A DNA stretch of 64,000 nucleotides from Microscillaceae bacterium. GTDB lineage: Bacteria > Bacteroidota > Bacteroidia > Cytophagales > Microscillaceae. A model generated the notes under the pieces. That model had not been told where the DNA came from. It made no database searches and saw nothing but the letters and a program-made list of their open reading frames with translations. Numbering within the stretch: the stretch's first letter is position 1; each line of letters opens with the position of its first letter. The stretch lies in assembly GCA_025054775.1 (NCBI GenBank), contig JANWZA010000047.1, positions 62,001 to 126,000 of the forward strand, in the 5' to 3' direction. Shown here piece after piece: positions 42,797 through 51,846 of this stretch. The position numbers were made by a program, and so were the translations under genes.

Positions 42797-45700
42797 CTAT
42801 GCTGTATTAGTTGCTAATTTTTTGTCAGTAGCGGGGGTAGTGGGTGTATTGCGTTTGAGGTCTAGAATAAGTGGGGCTGCTACAAAAATAGATGAGTATG
42901 TTCCAAAAATGATACCTACAAGCAACGAGAATGAGAACCCTCGCAAAGTTTCACCTGCAAAAAAGAGCAATACAATCACCACCAAAATTGTGGTAGTACC
43001 TGTTACGATGGTTCTACTCAAAGTATCGTTAATAGCAGAATTGAGTTGTTTTGCAAAGTCGGCTTTTTCTATATCAGGGGAAAACTCACGAATACGGTCG
43101 AATACCACCACGGTATCGTTGATAGAATAACCCACTACGGTGAGCAAGGCGGCAATATATACTTGGTCAATTTCTAAATTTAGCCCCAGCAAACTTGCCA
43201 CACCTGTTAAAGCTAACGTAATTAGTACGTTATGGAAAAGCGAAACTGCCGCACCTACGCCATATTTCCAGCTACGGAAGCGAACATAGATGTAAGCAAA
43301 AAGCATTACCAACGATAGCACCACAGCCCATTGTGCTGTTGCACGAATATCATCAGCAATACTTGCTCCTACCTTAGACGAACTAATTACTTCAGGATTA
43401 AGGTTTTTGTATTTTTCCAAACCTGCAAATACAATTTGCTCTACTTTTTTGCCTGCCTCTTCTGACTCGTCTTCAATCAAATAGCTGGTCGTAATCTTTA
43501 CTTGGTTGTTCGCTCCATAAGTTTTTACCTCGGTACCTGTTTTTACATTGTTTTTGGCGAAGGCTTCTACAATTTGCCTACGAACTTCGTTCACAGGAAT
43601 AGCTTGTTCAAATTTTACAATATAAGAGCGTCCACCTTTGAAGTCCACTCCCAGCGTTAAGCCTCCTTGTATGAAAATGGTAACAAAACCCAGTACAATA
43701 ATTACCAACGAAATAAGATACGCTTTTTTACGCATACCCACAAAATCAAAGTTCGTTTTCTTAAACTTTACATTTTGCAATAGCGGTGCGAAGCTAATCG
43801 GTTGTTTGTCAGGGTTGCGGGCAATAAATTCAATGATAACGCGGCTCAAAAATACAGCACAAAATACCGAAACTACTATACCTATCATTAGCGTTACGGC
43901 AAAACCTTTTACTAGACCACCTGTACCCAGAAGGTAAAGAATAAGCCCTGTGAGGAAAGTAGTTGCATTGGAGTCAATGATAGCACTCAAAGCTTTTTCA
44001 TATCCCAAATTGATAGCTTCTTTCATACTTTTGCCCAAAGATAATTCTTCTTTTAAGCGTTCATAAATCAATACGTTAGCATCTACTGACATGGCCACTG
44101 AAAGCACGAAACCCGCAATCCCTGAAAGCGTGAGTGAGGCTCCAAATTGTGCTAAAATTCCTATCGTGAAAAAGATATTTACTAAAAGTGCCAAATTGGC
44201 AATACCGCCGCCTTTGGTATAGTAGAAAAACATAAAACTAAACACTATTAGCACACCAATAAGCGAAGAGATAAGTCCTTGCGAAATAGCCTCTTTCCCC
44301 AAAGAAGGTCCCACAATTGCCTCCTCTACAATGCGCGTAGGGGCAGGCAGTTTTCCTGCTTTGAGTACGTTTGCTAAGTCATCAGCCTCTTCTATCGTAA
44401 AGTTACCTGAAATTGACGAACTTCCATTGGGTATTTCACTACGCACATAAGGAGCAGAGTAGACATTATCGTCAAGTACAATTGCAATACGACGGTTGAT
44501 GTTATCTGCTGTAATTTTTCGCCACTTGCGCGCTCCTACCCCATTCATTTGCATCAATACCTCAGGTCTGCCATTGTCATCAAAATCTCTTCGCGCATCA
44601 GTAATTACATCTCCTTCCAAAAGGGCCTTCCCATTGATACCTTTTTTCACTGCAAAGAGAGTCATTTTGCCCTGCTCGTCAGGTTTTACACTCCACAAAA
44701 AGCGACAATTGCTTGGAAACATCGTCCGCACTTCTGCACGTGAAAGCAATTCATTCACACGACTTGTGTCTTTAATAGCTACTGCCAAGCCCTCAGGAGA
44801 ATAGCTGAACAAACGATTAAACAACGGACTTTGCGTTTCTTTTTTTGCCGTATCTTTTTTAGTTTCTTTCTTTTCAGCTACCTTTTTGGCAGTGTCCTTA
44901 TCTTTGGCTTCTTTTTTTGTTGTATCTTTTTTGCCCTCATCGGTTTTAGCTACCAAGTCCGTATTTTCTTCGGTTTTTTGCGTAGTATCTTTTTTTGCTT
45001 CGTCTTGGGTGTCTGTTTTGGCAATCAATTCACTGCCTGCATCTTGTTTTTTATCGTCTTTTTTCTGCTCTTTGCCTTTTTCTTGTTGGTCTATTTTGTT
45101 CAAATATTTGCTAAATTGGTCTAAACTACTTCCCAATTCGTTCATTTCCCACACCTCCAAAAACTCTAATTTCGCTGAACCTGACAGAAGTTTTCGCACC
45201 CGTTCAGGATTGTCTGCCCCAGGAAGTTCTACCAAAATACGGTTCGTGTTAGGTACTTTTTGTACGTTGGCATTTGCCACGCCAAACTTATCCACACGAG
45301 TACGAATAATGTTAAAAGAGCGGTCGAAGGCTCCTGCCACCTCGCTTTCAATCATTTTCATAATTTCGGCATTAGTAGAGTTGAGGCTCACTTTGCCGCG
45401 ATTTGCCGTATTGGTAAAAATAGGGGCTAATTTGCCACCTTTTGTAATCTCCTCATAAGCCTTTAAGAACAAGCGAGTAAAGGGCTGACTACTATTTTTT
45501 TGCATTTCACGCGCTTGGGCAAGGGCTTTATTAAAGTTCGCATCAGGGCTGTTGCCTGCAAGGGCTTTAATAATTTCCACAGGCGAAACTTCCAACATTA
45601 CGTGCATACCCCCTTGCAAATCCAACCCGAGAGCTAATTCTTTTTCTTTTACCTCTTTGTAAGTAAAAGAAGTAATTCCTAAAAAGTTATATACAGGTTC

Positions 45701-45880
45701 GTTCCACAATGAGTCCAAATATTTTTGGCGTTTCTTAAAATCTACATTTCCTTTGGCATCAGTGGCGAAGGCAGTCGCTTTGTTCTGAATGTTGCGTGCC
45801 ACAAATGTAAACGAAAGGTAATACACACACAGCAAGGCTATGATTACTGTAAGCCAAATAATTGCACTTTTGTTTTTCAT
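42797..45880 (-). CDS. secDF: Fused protein-export membrane protein SecDF
   Basis: The SecD and SecF halves of the Sec translocon accessory complex in one chain of 1027 residues, which uses the proton gradient to complete export of proteins. The SecD half starts with one membrane helix, the ALGLDLQGGMHVMLEV block and the periplasmic P1 domain, then helices with VDANVLIYERLKEEL. The SecF half begins about residue 715 (TNFDFVGMRKKAYLIS) and contains GVDFKGG and SINDTVVVFDRIRE. An insertion of about 90 residues, almost entirely Lys/Asp/Glu/Thr (around 255-350), interrupts the P1 region and is far longer than in typical SecDF. Fusion of SecD and SecF is usual in Bacteroidota. Confidence 0.96.
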   Translation of the reverse strand: MKNKSAIIWLTVIIALLCVYYLSFTFVARNIQNKATAFATDAKGNVDFKKRQKYLDSLWNEPVYNFLGITSFTYKEVKEKELALGLDLQGGMHVMLEVSPVEIIKALAGNSPDANFNKALAQAREMQKNSSQPFTRLFLKAYEEITKGGKLAPIFTNTANRGKVSLNSTNAEIMKMIESEVAGAFDRSFNIIRTRVDKFGVANANVQKVPNTNRILVELPGADNPERVRKLLSGSAKLEFLEVWEMNELGSSLDQFSKYLNKIDQQEKGKEQKKDDKKQDAGSELIAKTDTQDEAKKDTTQKTEENTDLVAKTDEGKKDTTKKEAKDKDTAKKVAEKKETKKDTAKKETQSPLFNRLFSYSPEGLAVAIKDTSRVNELLSRAEVRTMFPSNCRFLWSVKPDEQGKMTLFAVKKGINGKALLEGDVITDARRDFDDNGRPEVLMQMNGVGARKWRKITADNINRRIAIVLDDNVYSAPYVRSEIPNGSSSISGNFTIEEADDLANVLKAGKLPAPTRIVEEAIVGPSLGKEAISQGLISSLIGVLIVFSFMFFYYTKGGGIANLALLVNIFFTIGILAQFGASLTLSGIAGFVLSVAMSVDANVLIYERLKEELSLGKSMKEAINLGYEKALSAIIDSNATTFLTGLILYLLGTGGLVKGFAVTLMIGIVVSVFCAVFLSRVIIEFIARNPDKQPISFAPLLQNVKFKKTNFDFVGMRKKAYLISLVIIVLGFVTIFIQGGLTLGVDFKGGRSYIVKFEQAIPVNEVRRQIVEAFAKNNVKTGTEVKTYGANNQVKITTSYLIEDESEEAGKKVEQIVFAGLEKYKNLNPEVISSSKVGASIADDIRATAQWAVVLSLVMLFAYIYVRFRSWKYGVGAAVSLFHNVLITLALTGVASLLGLNLEIDQVYIAALLTVVGYSINDTVVVFDRIREFSPDIEKADFAKQLNSAINDTLSRTIVTGTTTILVVIVLLFFAGETLRGFSFSLLVGIIFGTYSSIFVAAPLILDLKRNTPTTPATDKKLATNTA

Positions 45881-46086
45881 GTTTTTGGTCTAAAATTTTA
45901 ATTTTTATTTGAAATGGGTAGTTTTTCGTGTTTTAGCGTATCGTGCAAAAGGCAATGCCGAAATTAAAAATCTGCATTTTTTTTTTTTTGCACAAAATAT
46001 TTTTATTAGTGATTTTTCTTATCTTGTAAAGAGATAAAACATTTGTTGGGCGTTCCCTTCGCCCTCTTCGCTTTGCTCAAAGGGCT

Positions 46087-46170
46087 TCGGGGCGGGCTTT
46101 ACAGGGCTTCGCTAACGCTTCGGTGCTTCGCACCAAACCCTTCGGGTTTGCCCTTTCAATCCCTAACGCA
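46087..46170. repeat. Dispersed intergenic repeat, copy C
   Basis: The best-preserved copy. It contains GGGGCGGGCTTTACAGGGCTT, CGCTAACGCTTCGGTGCTTCG, an ACCAAACCCTTCGGGTTTG hairpin arm and the end GCCCTTTCAATCCCTAACGC. Two hairpins (CGCTTCGGTGCTTCGCACC.. and AACCCTTCGGGTT) are apparent. It lies between secDF and the small gene at 46176, both minus strand. A GC-rich inverted 'ggcgttcccttcgccc' motif precedes it at 46049. Confidence 0.85.
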
Positions 46171-46175
46171 TTTTC

Positions 46176-46607
46176 TTATGGAGCATTGATAGCGATATGA
46201 TGGCAAAAAGTCTTTTGAAAAAATGGTAGCAAAGCAATAGCTACCTTACGAATAGAAGGGGTGTAAGCTGCAACTTGCGGTACTATCGCATATAAAAAAT
46301 TGAAATTCACTGCACAAAACAGCACCGAAACTGAACTTGTAGGCACTACATAGGCAGGTTTCAGTTCGGGAAACGTACTTTTTTCAGTATCTTCGGTTTC
46401 TTCAGAGGCAGATTTTTTCGCTTGCTTGGTAGTGGGTTGGTTCAAAGTATTTTTTGCCACGGCAAGCGTTTCTTTATCCTCAAAAATGGCGTTTTGAGGC
46501 AAAAAGAAGCCACTTTGCATGGTTAGAAATGACACTAACCATACATACCATGCCCACCTATGCCTGGCTTGGGCCTTACTAATGATATTTTCTTTGCTAG
46601 CTTTCAT
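46176..46607 (-). CDS. Small membrane-associated protein of unknown function
   Basis: A 143-residue product I do not recognise. An N-terminal basic stretch is followed by a Trp-rich hydrophobic segment (about residues 16-37, WAWYVWLVSFLTMQSGFFL), a charged middle (about 55-82, rich in Thr/Lys/Glu) and a second hydrophobic half (about 88-135) with little sign of regular helices. It might be an exported or membrane-tethered protein. It lies upstream of secDF but is separated by repeat copy C, so joint function is doubtful. Coding is supported mainly by the open frame and codon-like composition. Confidence 0.55.
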   Translation of the reverse strand: MKASKENIISKAQARHRWAWYVWLVSFLTMQSGFFLPQNAIFEDKETLAVAKNTLNQPTTKQAKKSASEETEDTEKSTFPELKPAYVVPTSSVSVLFCAVNFNFLYAIVPQVAAYTPSIRKVAIALLPFFQKTFCHHIAINAP

Positions 46608-46761
46608 TTGAAATGCAAAATTACGCTTTTTTTAATTTTGAAAATAATTTTGCTATTTTTTGTCGTAAGTTTGTACTCAAATCCATGTTCTGAAACCTAC
46701 TTGTCTGTTTTTACACAAATCTTGCGTAAGATGCTCCATTTTTTTACCTAAATTTTTACTT

Positions 46762-49026
46762 ATGACCGAAGAGAGAGTTACAAAGGAAGCCTTATTTGGG
46801 CAAATGGACTTCAAAACCCTTGCTGAGAATCCTGACTTCAAAGAGGATAGTGTTCGGGAGGTGCTTATTTTGCCGATTTTGCAAAAACTAGGCTACAAGC
46901 CTGAGAATATTGTGCGAAGTAAGACCTTAAAACACCCTTTTCTAACCATAGGTAGCAACCAAAAGCGTGAAATCAAACTCGTTCCTGACTATCTTTTGAA
47001 AGTAGAAGGAAGTTATGCGTGGGTATTAGATGCCAAGTCTCCTAAACAAAAAGTAAATGACAAGCGCCACGTTGAGCAGGTGTATAGCTATGCCTCGCAC
47101 CCTGAAATTCGGAGTATCTATTTTGCCTTGTGTAATGGGATAGAATTTGCACTTTACCGCCGAGAGCAGACCAATACCCCTATTCTGTATTTTTCTTTGG
47201 ATGAGATAGAATACCATTGGGAAAAGTTAAAAATGTTTCTTTCTCCGAGTAGTTTTCAAGCGGGCAAAAGTATTAGCTATGAAAATACAAGTACCCTCAA
47301 ACAAGAAACTTTTGACTATGCTACCCGACCTCTTTTGGAGGAGATTCCTGTAAAGAAACAGGCTGCGAAACGGCACTTTGGCGTGCATGGTTACTTTACC
47401 AAGCAGACGTGGAATGTGGTAGCTGAATATATTAAGAATTTTAGCAAGCCAGGGGACTTGGTGTTAGATCCATTCGGAGGCAGTGGGGTTACGGCAATTG
47501 AGGCAATGATGAACAACCGCAAAGCAATTAGCATAGACCTCAATCCGTTAGCGGTGTTTTTGGTGCAGTCGCTTATTGCTCCTGTAAAAGAGAGCGAACT
47601 TGCCGAAGCCTTCGAGCAGGTGAAAACTCAGTATCAAAAACTTGAACCCAAAACGGAAGTGGAGATACAAAAAGCCCTCAAAAAGTATCCAAAACCTAAA
47701 CCTTTGCCTTTACCCAAAGGGTCAGACGTGCCAACAGTGCGGGAACTGTTTAGCGACAAACAAGTAGCTCAATTAGGTTTGTTGAAATTCTTAATCAAAA
47801 AGCAAAAAAATGAAAATATTAGAAAGTCGCTCATGCTTATGTTCTCAGGAGTAGTTACTCGTATCAACCTTACCTACCATATAAGTAAATCTGTAAAAGC
47901 TAAAACAGGATTTGGAGGTGATGCAGCAGCCTTTCGGTACTATCGTTACCGAATCGCTCCTTATCATACAGAGGTTGATATAATGAAATGTTTTGAACTG
48001 CGGTATAAGAAAGTACTTGCGGCTAAAAAAGAAATAGAGTATTTCATCAACGAACAGACGATTTCGGATATTCAAATTTTGAAAGGTACAGCCACCGATT
48101 TGAAGTTTTTACCACGAGAGAGCGTAGATTATATTTACACAGACCCACCCTACGGCAAAAAAATCCCTTATCTTGACCTCTCAGCTATGTGGAATGCGTG
48201 GTTAGATTTGGACGTAAGCGAAAAAGATTATGAATTAGAGGCCATAGAAGGAGGTTCCCACGAAAAGAGCAAACAGGAGTATAACCAACTTATAGCAAAG
48301 AGCATTCAAGAGATGTATCGAGTGCTCAAATTTGATCGTTGGCTTTCGTTTGTGTTTGCCCACAAAGACCCTGAGTTTTGGCACTTAATCATAGAAACAG
48401 CAGAGAGTTGTGGTTTTGAGTACGTAGGGGCAGTACCCCAAAAGAACGGACAAACCAGCTTCAAGAAACGGCAACACCCTTTTACAGTATTGTCAGGGCA
48501 ATTGATTATCAACTTTCGCAAAGTACGTAATCCGCGTGCTATCATGAAAGCGAATTTAGGGATGGATATTGCCCAAATCGTGATGCAAACTATTGAGGGA
48601 ATTATTGCCAAATATAACGGGGCGAGTTTAGAGCAAATCAATGATGAATTGATTATTAAGGGATTAGAATTAGGTTTTTTAGATTTGCTCAAAAAACAAT
48701 ATTCTGACCTGACCCCTATTTTATTAGATAATTTTGACTACGACGAGAAAACCGAATTATTTACACTTCGTAAGAATGCTCGCTTTAAGACGAATATAGA
48801 TGTCAAATTGCGGATAAAGTATTATCTGATAAGCTACCTGCGGCGTATGGAACGTGCAAATTACTATCCTACTTTTGATGAGATTACGCTTAATATTTTG
48901 CCTTTGCTTAAAAATGGGCTAACTCCCGAGAATCAAACCATTTTAAGTGTTTTGCAAGACATTGCAGAACGCATAGGTCAAGATCGCTGGAAACTTCGCC
49001 AAGAAGGGCAAACAAAATTATTCTAA
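46762..49026 (+). CDS. Single-chain protein with PD-(D/E)xK nuclease-like and adenine/cytosine N-methyltransferase domains
   Basis: A 754-residue protein. Residues about 20-170 look like the HsdR/Type-I-R N-terminal nuclease fold: FKEDSVREVLILPILQKLGY, then Pro75-Asp76 (KLVPDYLLKV) and Asp90-Ala-Lys92 (WVLDAKSPK), fitting PD-(D/E)xK. From about 185 a DNA amino-methyltransferase follows. Asp236-PFGGSG is the SAM loop (motif I), then a roughly 200-residue variable region that may read the target. Asp461-PPYG is the catalytic motif IV, followed by a block with SFVFAHKDPEFWHLIIETAESCGF. The C-terminal 180 residues are helical. The order motif I, variable part, motif IV matches the alpha class. 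It may be a stand-alone restriction-modification enzyme (Type IIG-like) or a regulatory methylase. gatB follows after 23 bases, an unusual operon neighbour. Confidence 0.85.
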   Translation: MTEERVTKEALFGQMDFKTLAENPDFKEDSVREVLILPILQKLGYKPENIVRSKTLKHPFLTIGSNQKREIKLVPDYLLKVEGSYAWVLDAKSPKQKVNDKRHVEQVYSYASHPEIRSIYFALCNGIEFALYRREQTNTPILYFSLDEIEYHWEKLKMFLSPSSFQAGKSISYENTSTLKQETFDYATRPLLEEIPVKKQAAKRHFGVHGYFTKQTWNVVAEYIKNFSKPGDLVLDPFGGSGVTAIEAMMNNRKAISIDLNPLAVFLVQSLIAPVKESELAEAFEQVKTQYQKLEPKTEVEIQKALKKYPKPKPLPLPKGSDVPTVRELFSDKQVAQLGLLKFLIKKQKNENIRKSLMLMFSGVVTRINLTYHISKSVKAKTGFGGDAAAFRYYRYRIAPYHTEVDIMKCFELRYKKVLAAKKEIEYFINEQTISDIQILKGTATDLKFLPRESVDYIYTDPPYGKKIPYLDLSAMWNAWLDLDVSEKDYELEAIEGGSHEKSKQEYNQLIAKSIQEMYRVLKFDRWLSFVFAHKDPEFWHLIIETAESCGFEYVGAVPQKNGQTSFKKRQHPFTVLSGQLIINFRKVRNPRAIMKANLGMDIAQIVMQTIEGIIAKYNGASLEQINDELIIKGLELGFLDLLKKQYSDLTPILLDNFDYDEKTELFTLRKNARFKTNIDVKLRIKYYLISYLRRMERANYYPTFDEITLNILPLLKNGLTPENQTILSVLQDIAERIGQDRWKLRQEGQTKLF

Positions 49027-49049
49027 ACACATTAAATACAACCCTAATT

Positions 49050-50519
49050 ATGCAACCTACTACTGCTTTGGAAACCATTATCGGCTTGGAAGTTCACGTA
49101 CAATTAGCTACTAAGAGCAAACTTTTTGCCTCAGATAGCACCGCCTTTGGTAGCGAACCTAACAGCCAAACCAGCCCCATCACCTTAGGGCACCCTGGCA
49201 CTTTGCCTAAAATCAATCGCATTGCTATAGAATATGCTATTCGCATGGGCTTGGCTTGCAAGGCACAAATCGCATCTTTTATTACCTTTGACCGAAAAAA
49301 TTACTTCTACCCTGACCTCCCGAAGGGCTATCAAATTACCCAAGACAAAACCCCTATTTGTAAAGGGGGATTTGTCTGCATAGGCTATGCTCAAAACCAA
49401 CCTAAAATCATTCCTTTGCACCATATCCACTTAGAAGAAGATGCGGGCAAGTCTTTGCATAGGGCTGAAAATGACGAATATAGTTATATAGACTATAACC
49501 GTGCGGGTGTGCCATTGATAGAAATTGTAACTCAACCTGTTCTCCGCTCTGCAGAAGAGGCACAGGCTTTTTTAATGGAGATTCGGCGAATGGTGCAATA
49601 TTTGGGCATTTGCGACGGCAATATGGAAGAGGGTTCTTTACGTTGTGATGTAAATATTTCTCTCCGACCTGAAGGCTCTACCCAACTGGGAACACGTGTA
49701 GAAATTAAAAATCTAAATTCCTTTCGGAATGTAGCCAAAGCTATCACCTTTGAGCAACAAAGACAAATGGCTCTATGGCAAGCAGGAAAGGCAACTGAAA
49801 TTGTGCAGGAAACGCGCCAGTTTAATACCCAAACCTACGAAACTACTGCCTTACGCACTAAAGAAAATCTGAACGATTACCGCTATTTTATCGAACCTGA
49901 CTTGCCGCCTGTAATCATTTCACAAAGTTGGTTAGCAGAGATACAAAAGCAACTGCCCTTACTACCGCATCAATGGTTTGAACGGCTTACACAACACTAC
50001 CGACTTTCTAACTATGATGCCGAAATATTACTTGAAAATCAGAACTTTGTACTCTATTTTGAGCAAGTATGCCAACATACCACATGCTATAAGGCTGTGG
50101 CAAATTGGCTTAACAATACGCTCAAATCTTATTTTAACGAAAATACTTTACCCATAGAAATTACCTCTTTCCCAAGAGCTGATTTGTTGGCAGAGTTGAT
50201 AGAAATGGTTGCCCAACAACAGATTACACAAACTATAGCCCAACAGAAAATTTTTCCACTTTTGATGCAAAATCCGCATACTTCACCCAAAAAAATTGCT
50301 CAACAGTATAACCTTTTGCAAGAGAATAATACCGTCCAACTGCAAGCAATTATTAGTGAGGTACTAACAAAATTTGAGGCAAAGGTACAAGCTTACAAGA
50401 AAGGTAAAAAGGGCTTGTTTGATTTTTTTACAGGGGAAGTTATGAAAAGAAGCCAAGGCAAAGCAAGCCCATTGCTTATCAAAGATTTGTTGGAAAAGAT
50501 GTTAAAATCATTGAAGTAA
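49050..50519 (+). CDS. gatB: Asp-tRNA(Asn)/Glu-tRNA(Gln) amidotransferase subunit GatB
   Basis: The tRNA-binding and kinase-like subunit of the GatCAB complex, which amidates mischarged Glu-tRNA(Gln) or Asp-tRNA(Asn). The signature ETIIGLEVHVQLATKSKLF opens the protein, followed by FYPDLPKGYQITQ, MEEGSLRCDVNISLRP and the LKENLNDYRYF-type block (TKENLNDYRYFIEPDLPP). The C-terminal YqeY-like helical domain is complete. The 489 residues are normal. gatA and gatC are not in the window. The start is 23 bases after the nuclease-methyltransferase stop, so the two may share a transcript. Confidence 0.96.
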   Translation: MQPTTALETIIGLEVHVQLATKSKLFASDSTAFGSEPNSQTSPITLGHPGTLPKINRIAIEYAIRMGLACKAQIASFITFDRKNYFYPDLPKGYQITQDKTPICKGGFVCIGYAQNQPKIIPLHHIHLEEDAGKSLHRAENDEYSYIDYNRAGVPLIEIVTQPVLRSAEEAQAFLMEIRRMVQYLGICDGNMEEGSLRCDVNISLRPEGSTQLGTRVEIKNLNSFRNVAKAITFEQQRQMALWQAGKATEIVQETRQFNTQTYETTALRTKENLNDYRYFIEPDLPPVIISQSWLAEIQKQLPLLPHQWFERLTQHYRLSNYDAEILLENQNFVLYFEQVCQHTTCYKAVANWLNNTLKSYFNENTLPIEITSFPRADLLAELIEMVAQQQITQTIAQQKIFPLLMQNPHTSPKKIAQQYNLLQENNTVQLQAIISEVLTKFEAKVQAYKKGKKGLFDFFTGEVMKRSQGKASPLLIKDLLEKMLKSLK

Positions 50520-50529
50520 GTAACTATAA

Positions 50530-51180
50530 TCAAAATAATACCCCGTCCTGCATTGTGAGTTTACGGTCTGCCATAGAGGCTAATTCGTAGTTATGCGTAA
50601 CTATGACAAAGGTTTGCTTAAACTGCTCCCGGAGTTGAAAAAAAAGCTTATGCAATTCCCTAGCGTTGTGCGAGTCCAAGTTACCACTTGGCTCGTCAGC
50701 AAATACTACGGCAGGTTGATTGATTAGTGCTCTTGCAATAGCCACGCGTTGTTGCTCTCCTCCTGAAAGTTCGGCAGGAAGATGGGTAGCGCGGGCTTTC
50801 AATCCTAACATTTCCAATAATTGTTCGGCTTGTATTTGGGCTTCTTTGCGGTTTTTTTTTGCCAAGAGTGCTGGCATGAGTACATTTTCTAGGGCAGTAA
50901 ATTCAGGTAAAAGGTTATGAAATTGAAAAACAAATCCAATTTTTTGATTTCTGAATGTGGCTAATTTTTTTCCTTTCAGTGTACTGATTTCCGTACCATT
51001 CAGCCAGACTTCACCCTTGTCGGCTCGGTCTAGGGTGCTTAAAATATGTAAAAGTGTACTTTTACCTGCTCCTGAGGCCCCTACAATAGATACGATTTCT
51101 GCTTGTGCAATTTCTAAATTTACACCTTTGAGTACGGTAAGGTTTCCGTATTTTTTTTCAATGTTTTGTGCTTTTACCAT
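50530..51180 (-). CDS. ABC transporter ATP-binding protein, LolD-like
   Basis: A 216-residue ATPase of the LolD/MacB group, which pairs with FtsX-like permeases in lipoprotein release or macrolide/peptide export. Walker A is GASGAGKS, Q-loop [17 protein letters not shown], signature LSGGEQQR, Walker [13 protein letters not shown] and switch TFVIVTHN. The LolD hallmark [14 protein letters not shown] is present. The Met at 51180 is preferred to 51198, as the family begins directly before the first strand ([12 protein letters not shown]). The permease gene is not adjacent. It ends ten bases from gatB, tail to tail. Confidence 0.92.
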   Translation of the reverse strand: MVKAQNIEKKYGNLTVLKGVNLEIAQAEIVSIVGASGAGKSTLLHILSTLDRADKGEVWLNGTEISTLKGKKLATFRNQKIGFVFQFHNLLPEFTALENVLMPALLAKKNRKEAQIQAEQLLEMLGLKARATHLPAELSGGEQQRVAIARALINQPAVVFADEPSGNLDSHNARELHKLFFQLREQFKQTFVIVTHNYELASMADRKLTMQDGVLF

Positions 51181-51198
51181 AGTTTTTGAAAAAGACAA

Positions 51199-51234
51199 AG
51201 CAAATATACATCAAAAAAATGATGTATATTTGCT
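51199..51234 (-). terminator. Perfect 15-pair inverted repeat, probable terminator
   Basis: AGCAAATATACATCA and its exact complement enclose six A's. On the minus strand the hairpin is followed by TTGTCTTTTT and lies 23 bases after the DUF2795 stop. It also contains TATATTTG boxes on both strands, so it may serve as a regulatory site for the ATPase gene 19 bases downstream. Confidence 0.6.
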
Positions 51235-51256
51235 TCACAAAGAACGAGTACATTTA

Positions 51257-51478
51257 TTAGTACTCGTCTTCGTTAAAGAAAAAGTCTTCTTTGGTAGGAT
51301 AGTCGGGCCATATTTCTTCTATGCTTTCATAGGGCTGCCCGTCGTCTTCCAGTTTTTGTAAATTTTCTACTACTTCCAAAGGGGCGCCTGTGCGTATGGC
51401 GTAATCAATCAATTCCTCTTTGGTGGCTGCCCATGGTGCATCTTCTAGATAAGACGCAAGTTCAAGAGTCCAATACAT
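51257..51478 (-). CDS. DUF2795 family small protein
   Basis: A 73-residue acidic protein highly conserved among Bacteroidota, starting MYWTLELASYLEDAPWAATKEELIDYAIRTGAP and ending in DYPTKEDFFFNEDEY. The helical LEVVENLQKLEDDGQPYESIEEIW is the DUF2795 core. The function is not established. The Met at 51478 is chosen because the family begins there; the frame stays open to 51571 but the added residues are unlike the family. A hairpin terminator follows. Confidence 0.93.
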   Translation of the reverse strand: MYWTLELASYLEDAPWAATKEELIDYAIRTGAPLEVVENLQKLEDDGQPYESIEEIWPDYPTKEDFFFNEDEY

Positions 51479-51686
51479 AGTTTTGTTACGTTGGATTATG
51501 TGGTTTAGAATAAAAGAAATTGTTTTTATTTTTTTGTGAAAATAACAACATTTCTCTTGAAAATAGTTCAAAAAATATGCAAAAATCTTTATTTTTAGTA
51601 TTCAAATCAAAGATTTTTTTGTGTATTAGGTTATGGCAAAAGTTACCGAGTCATTTTTGGGCTTTTCTCACTACTTTTTTTTTCAC

Positions 51687-51745
51687 TAGGGCTCAAAGAG
51701 GCTTTGTGTTAGCCTCTTGTGGCTTAGCTTCAATTCCTAACGCGC
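51687..51745. repeat. Dispersed intergenic repeat, copy D (degenerate)
   Basis: A shortened copy recognised by 'agggctcaaagaggcttt', 'tagcctcttgtggctta' and the end GCTTCAATTCCTAACGCGC, close to the conserved CCCTTTCAATCCCTAACGC. The body is eroded. It lies between the DUF2795 and DUF349 genes. Confidence 0.5.
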
Positions 51746-51846
51746 TATGTATAGTTTTAATTTTAATTACCCGTTTGCTTTTTTAGCTAAGGGTTATAGA
51801 TAGTTGAACGTTTTTATTTTTGATGTGTTAGCTATTTTTTAACAAG

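Noticed and set aside
44831-45458. Plus-strand frames opposite the SecDF charged insertion
   Set aside because: They are antisense shadows: the Lys/Asp-rich insertion reads as Phe/Ser/Val-rich frames on the other strand.
45985-46000. Run of about a dozen T's upstream of secDF
   Set aside because: A homopolymer without a hairpin in front of it; taken as AT-rich spacer, not a terminator.
46049-46170. GC-rich hairpins near 46.1 kb as a plain terminator of the 46176 gene
   Set aside because: The sequence matches the dispersed repeat family, has no T-tract in the right place and extends well beyond one hairpin.
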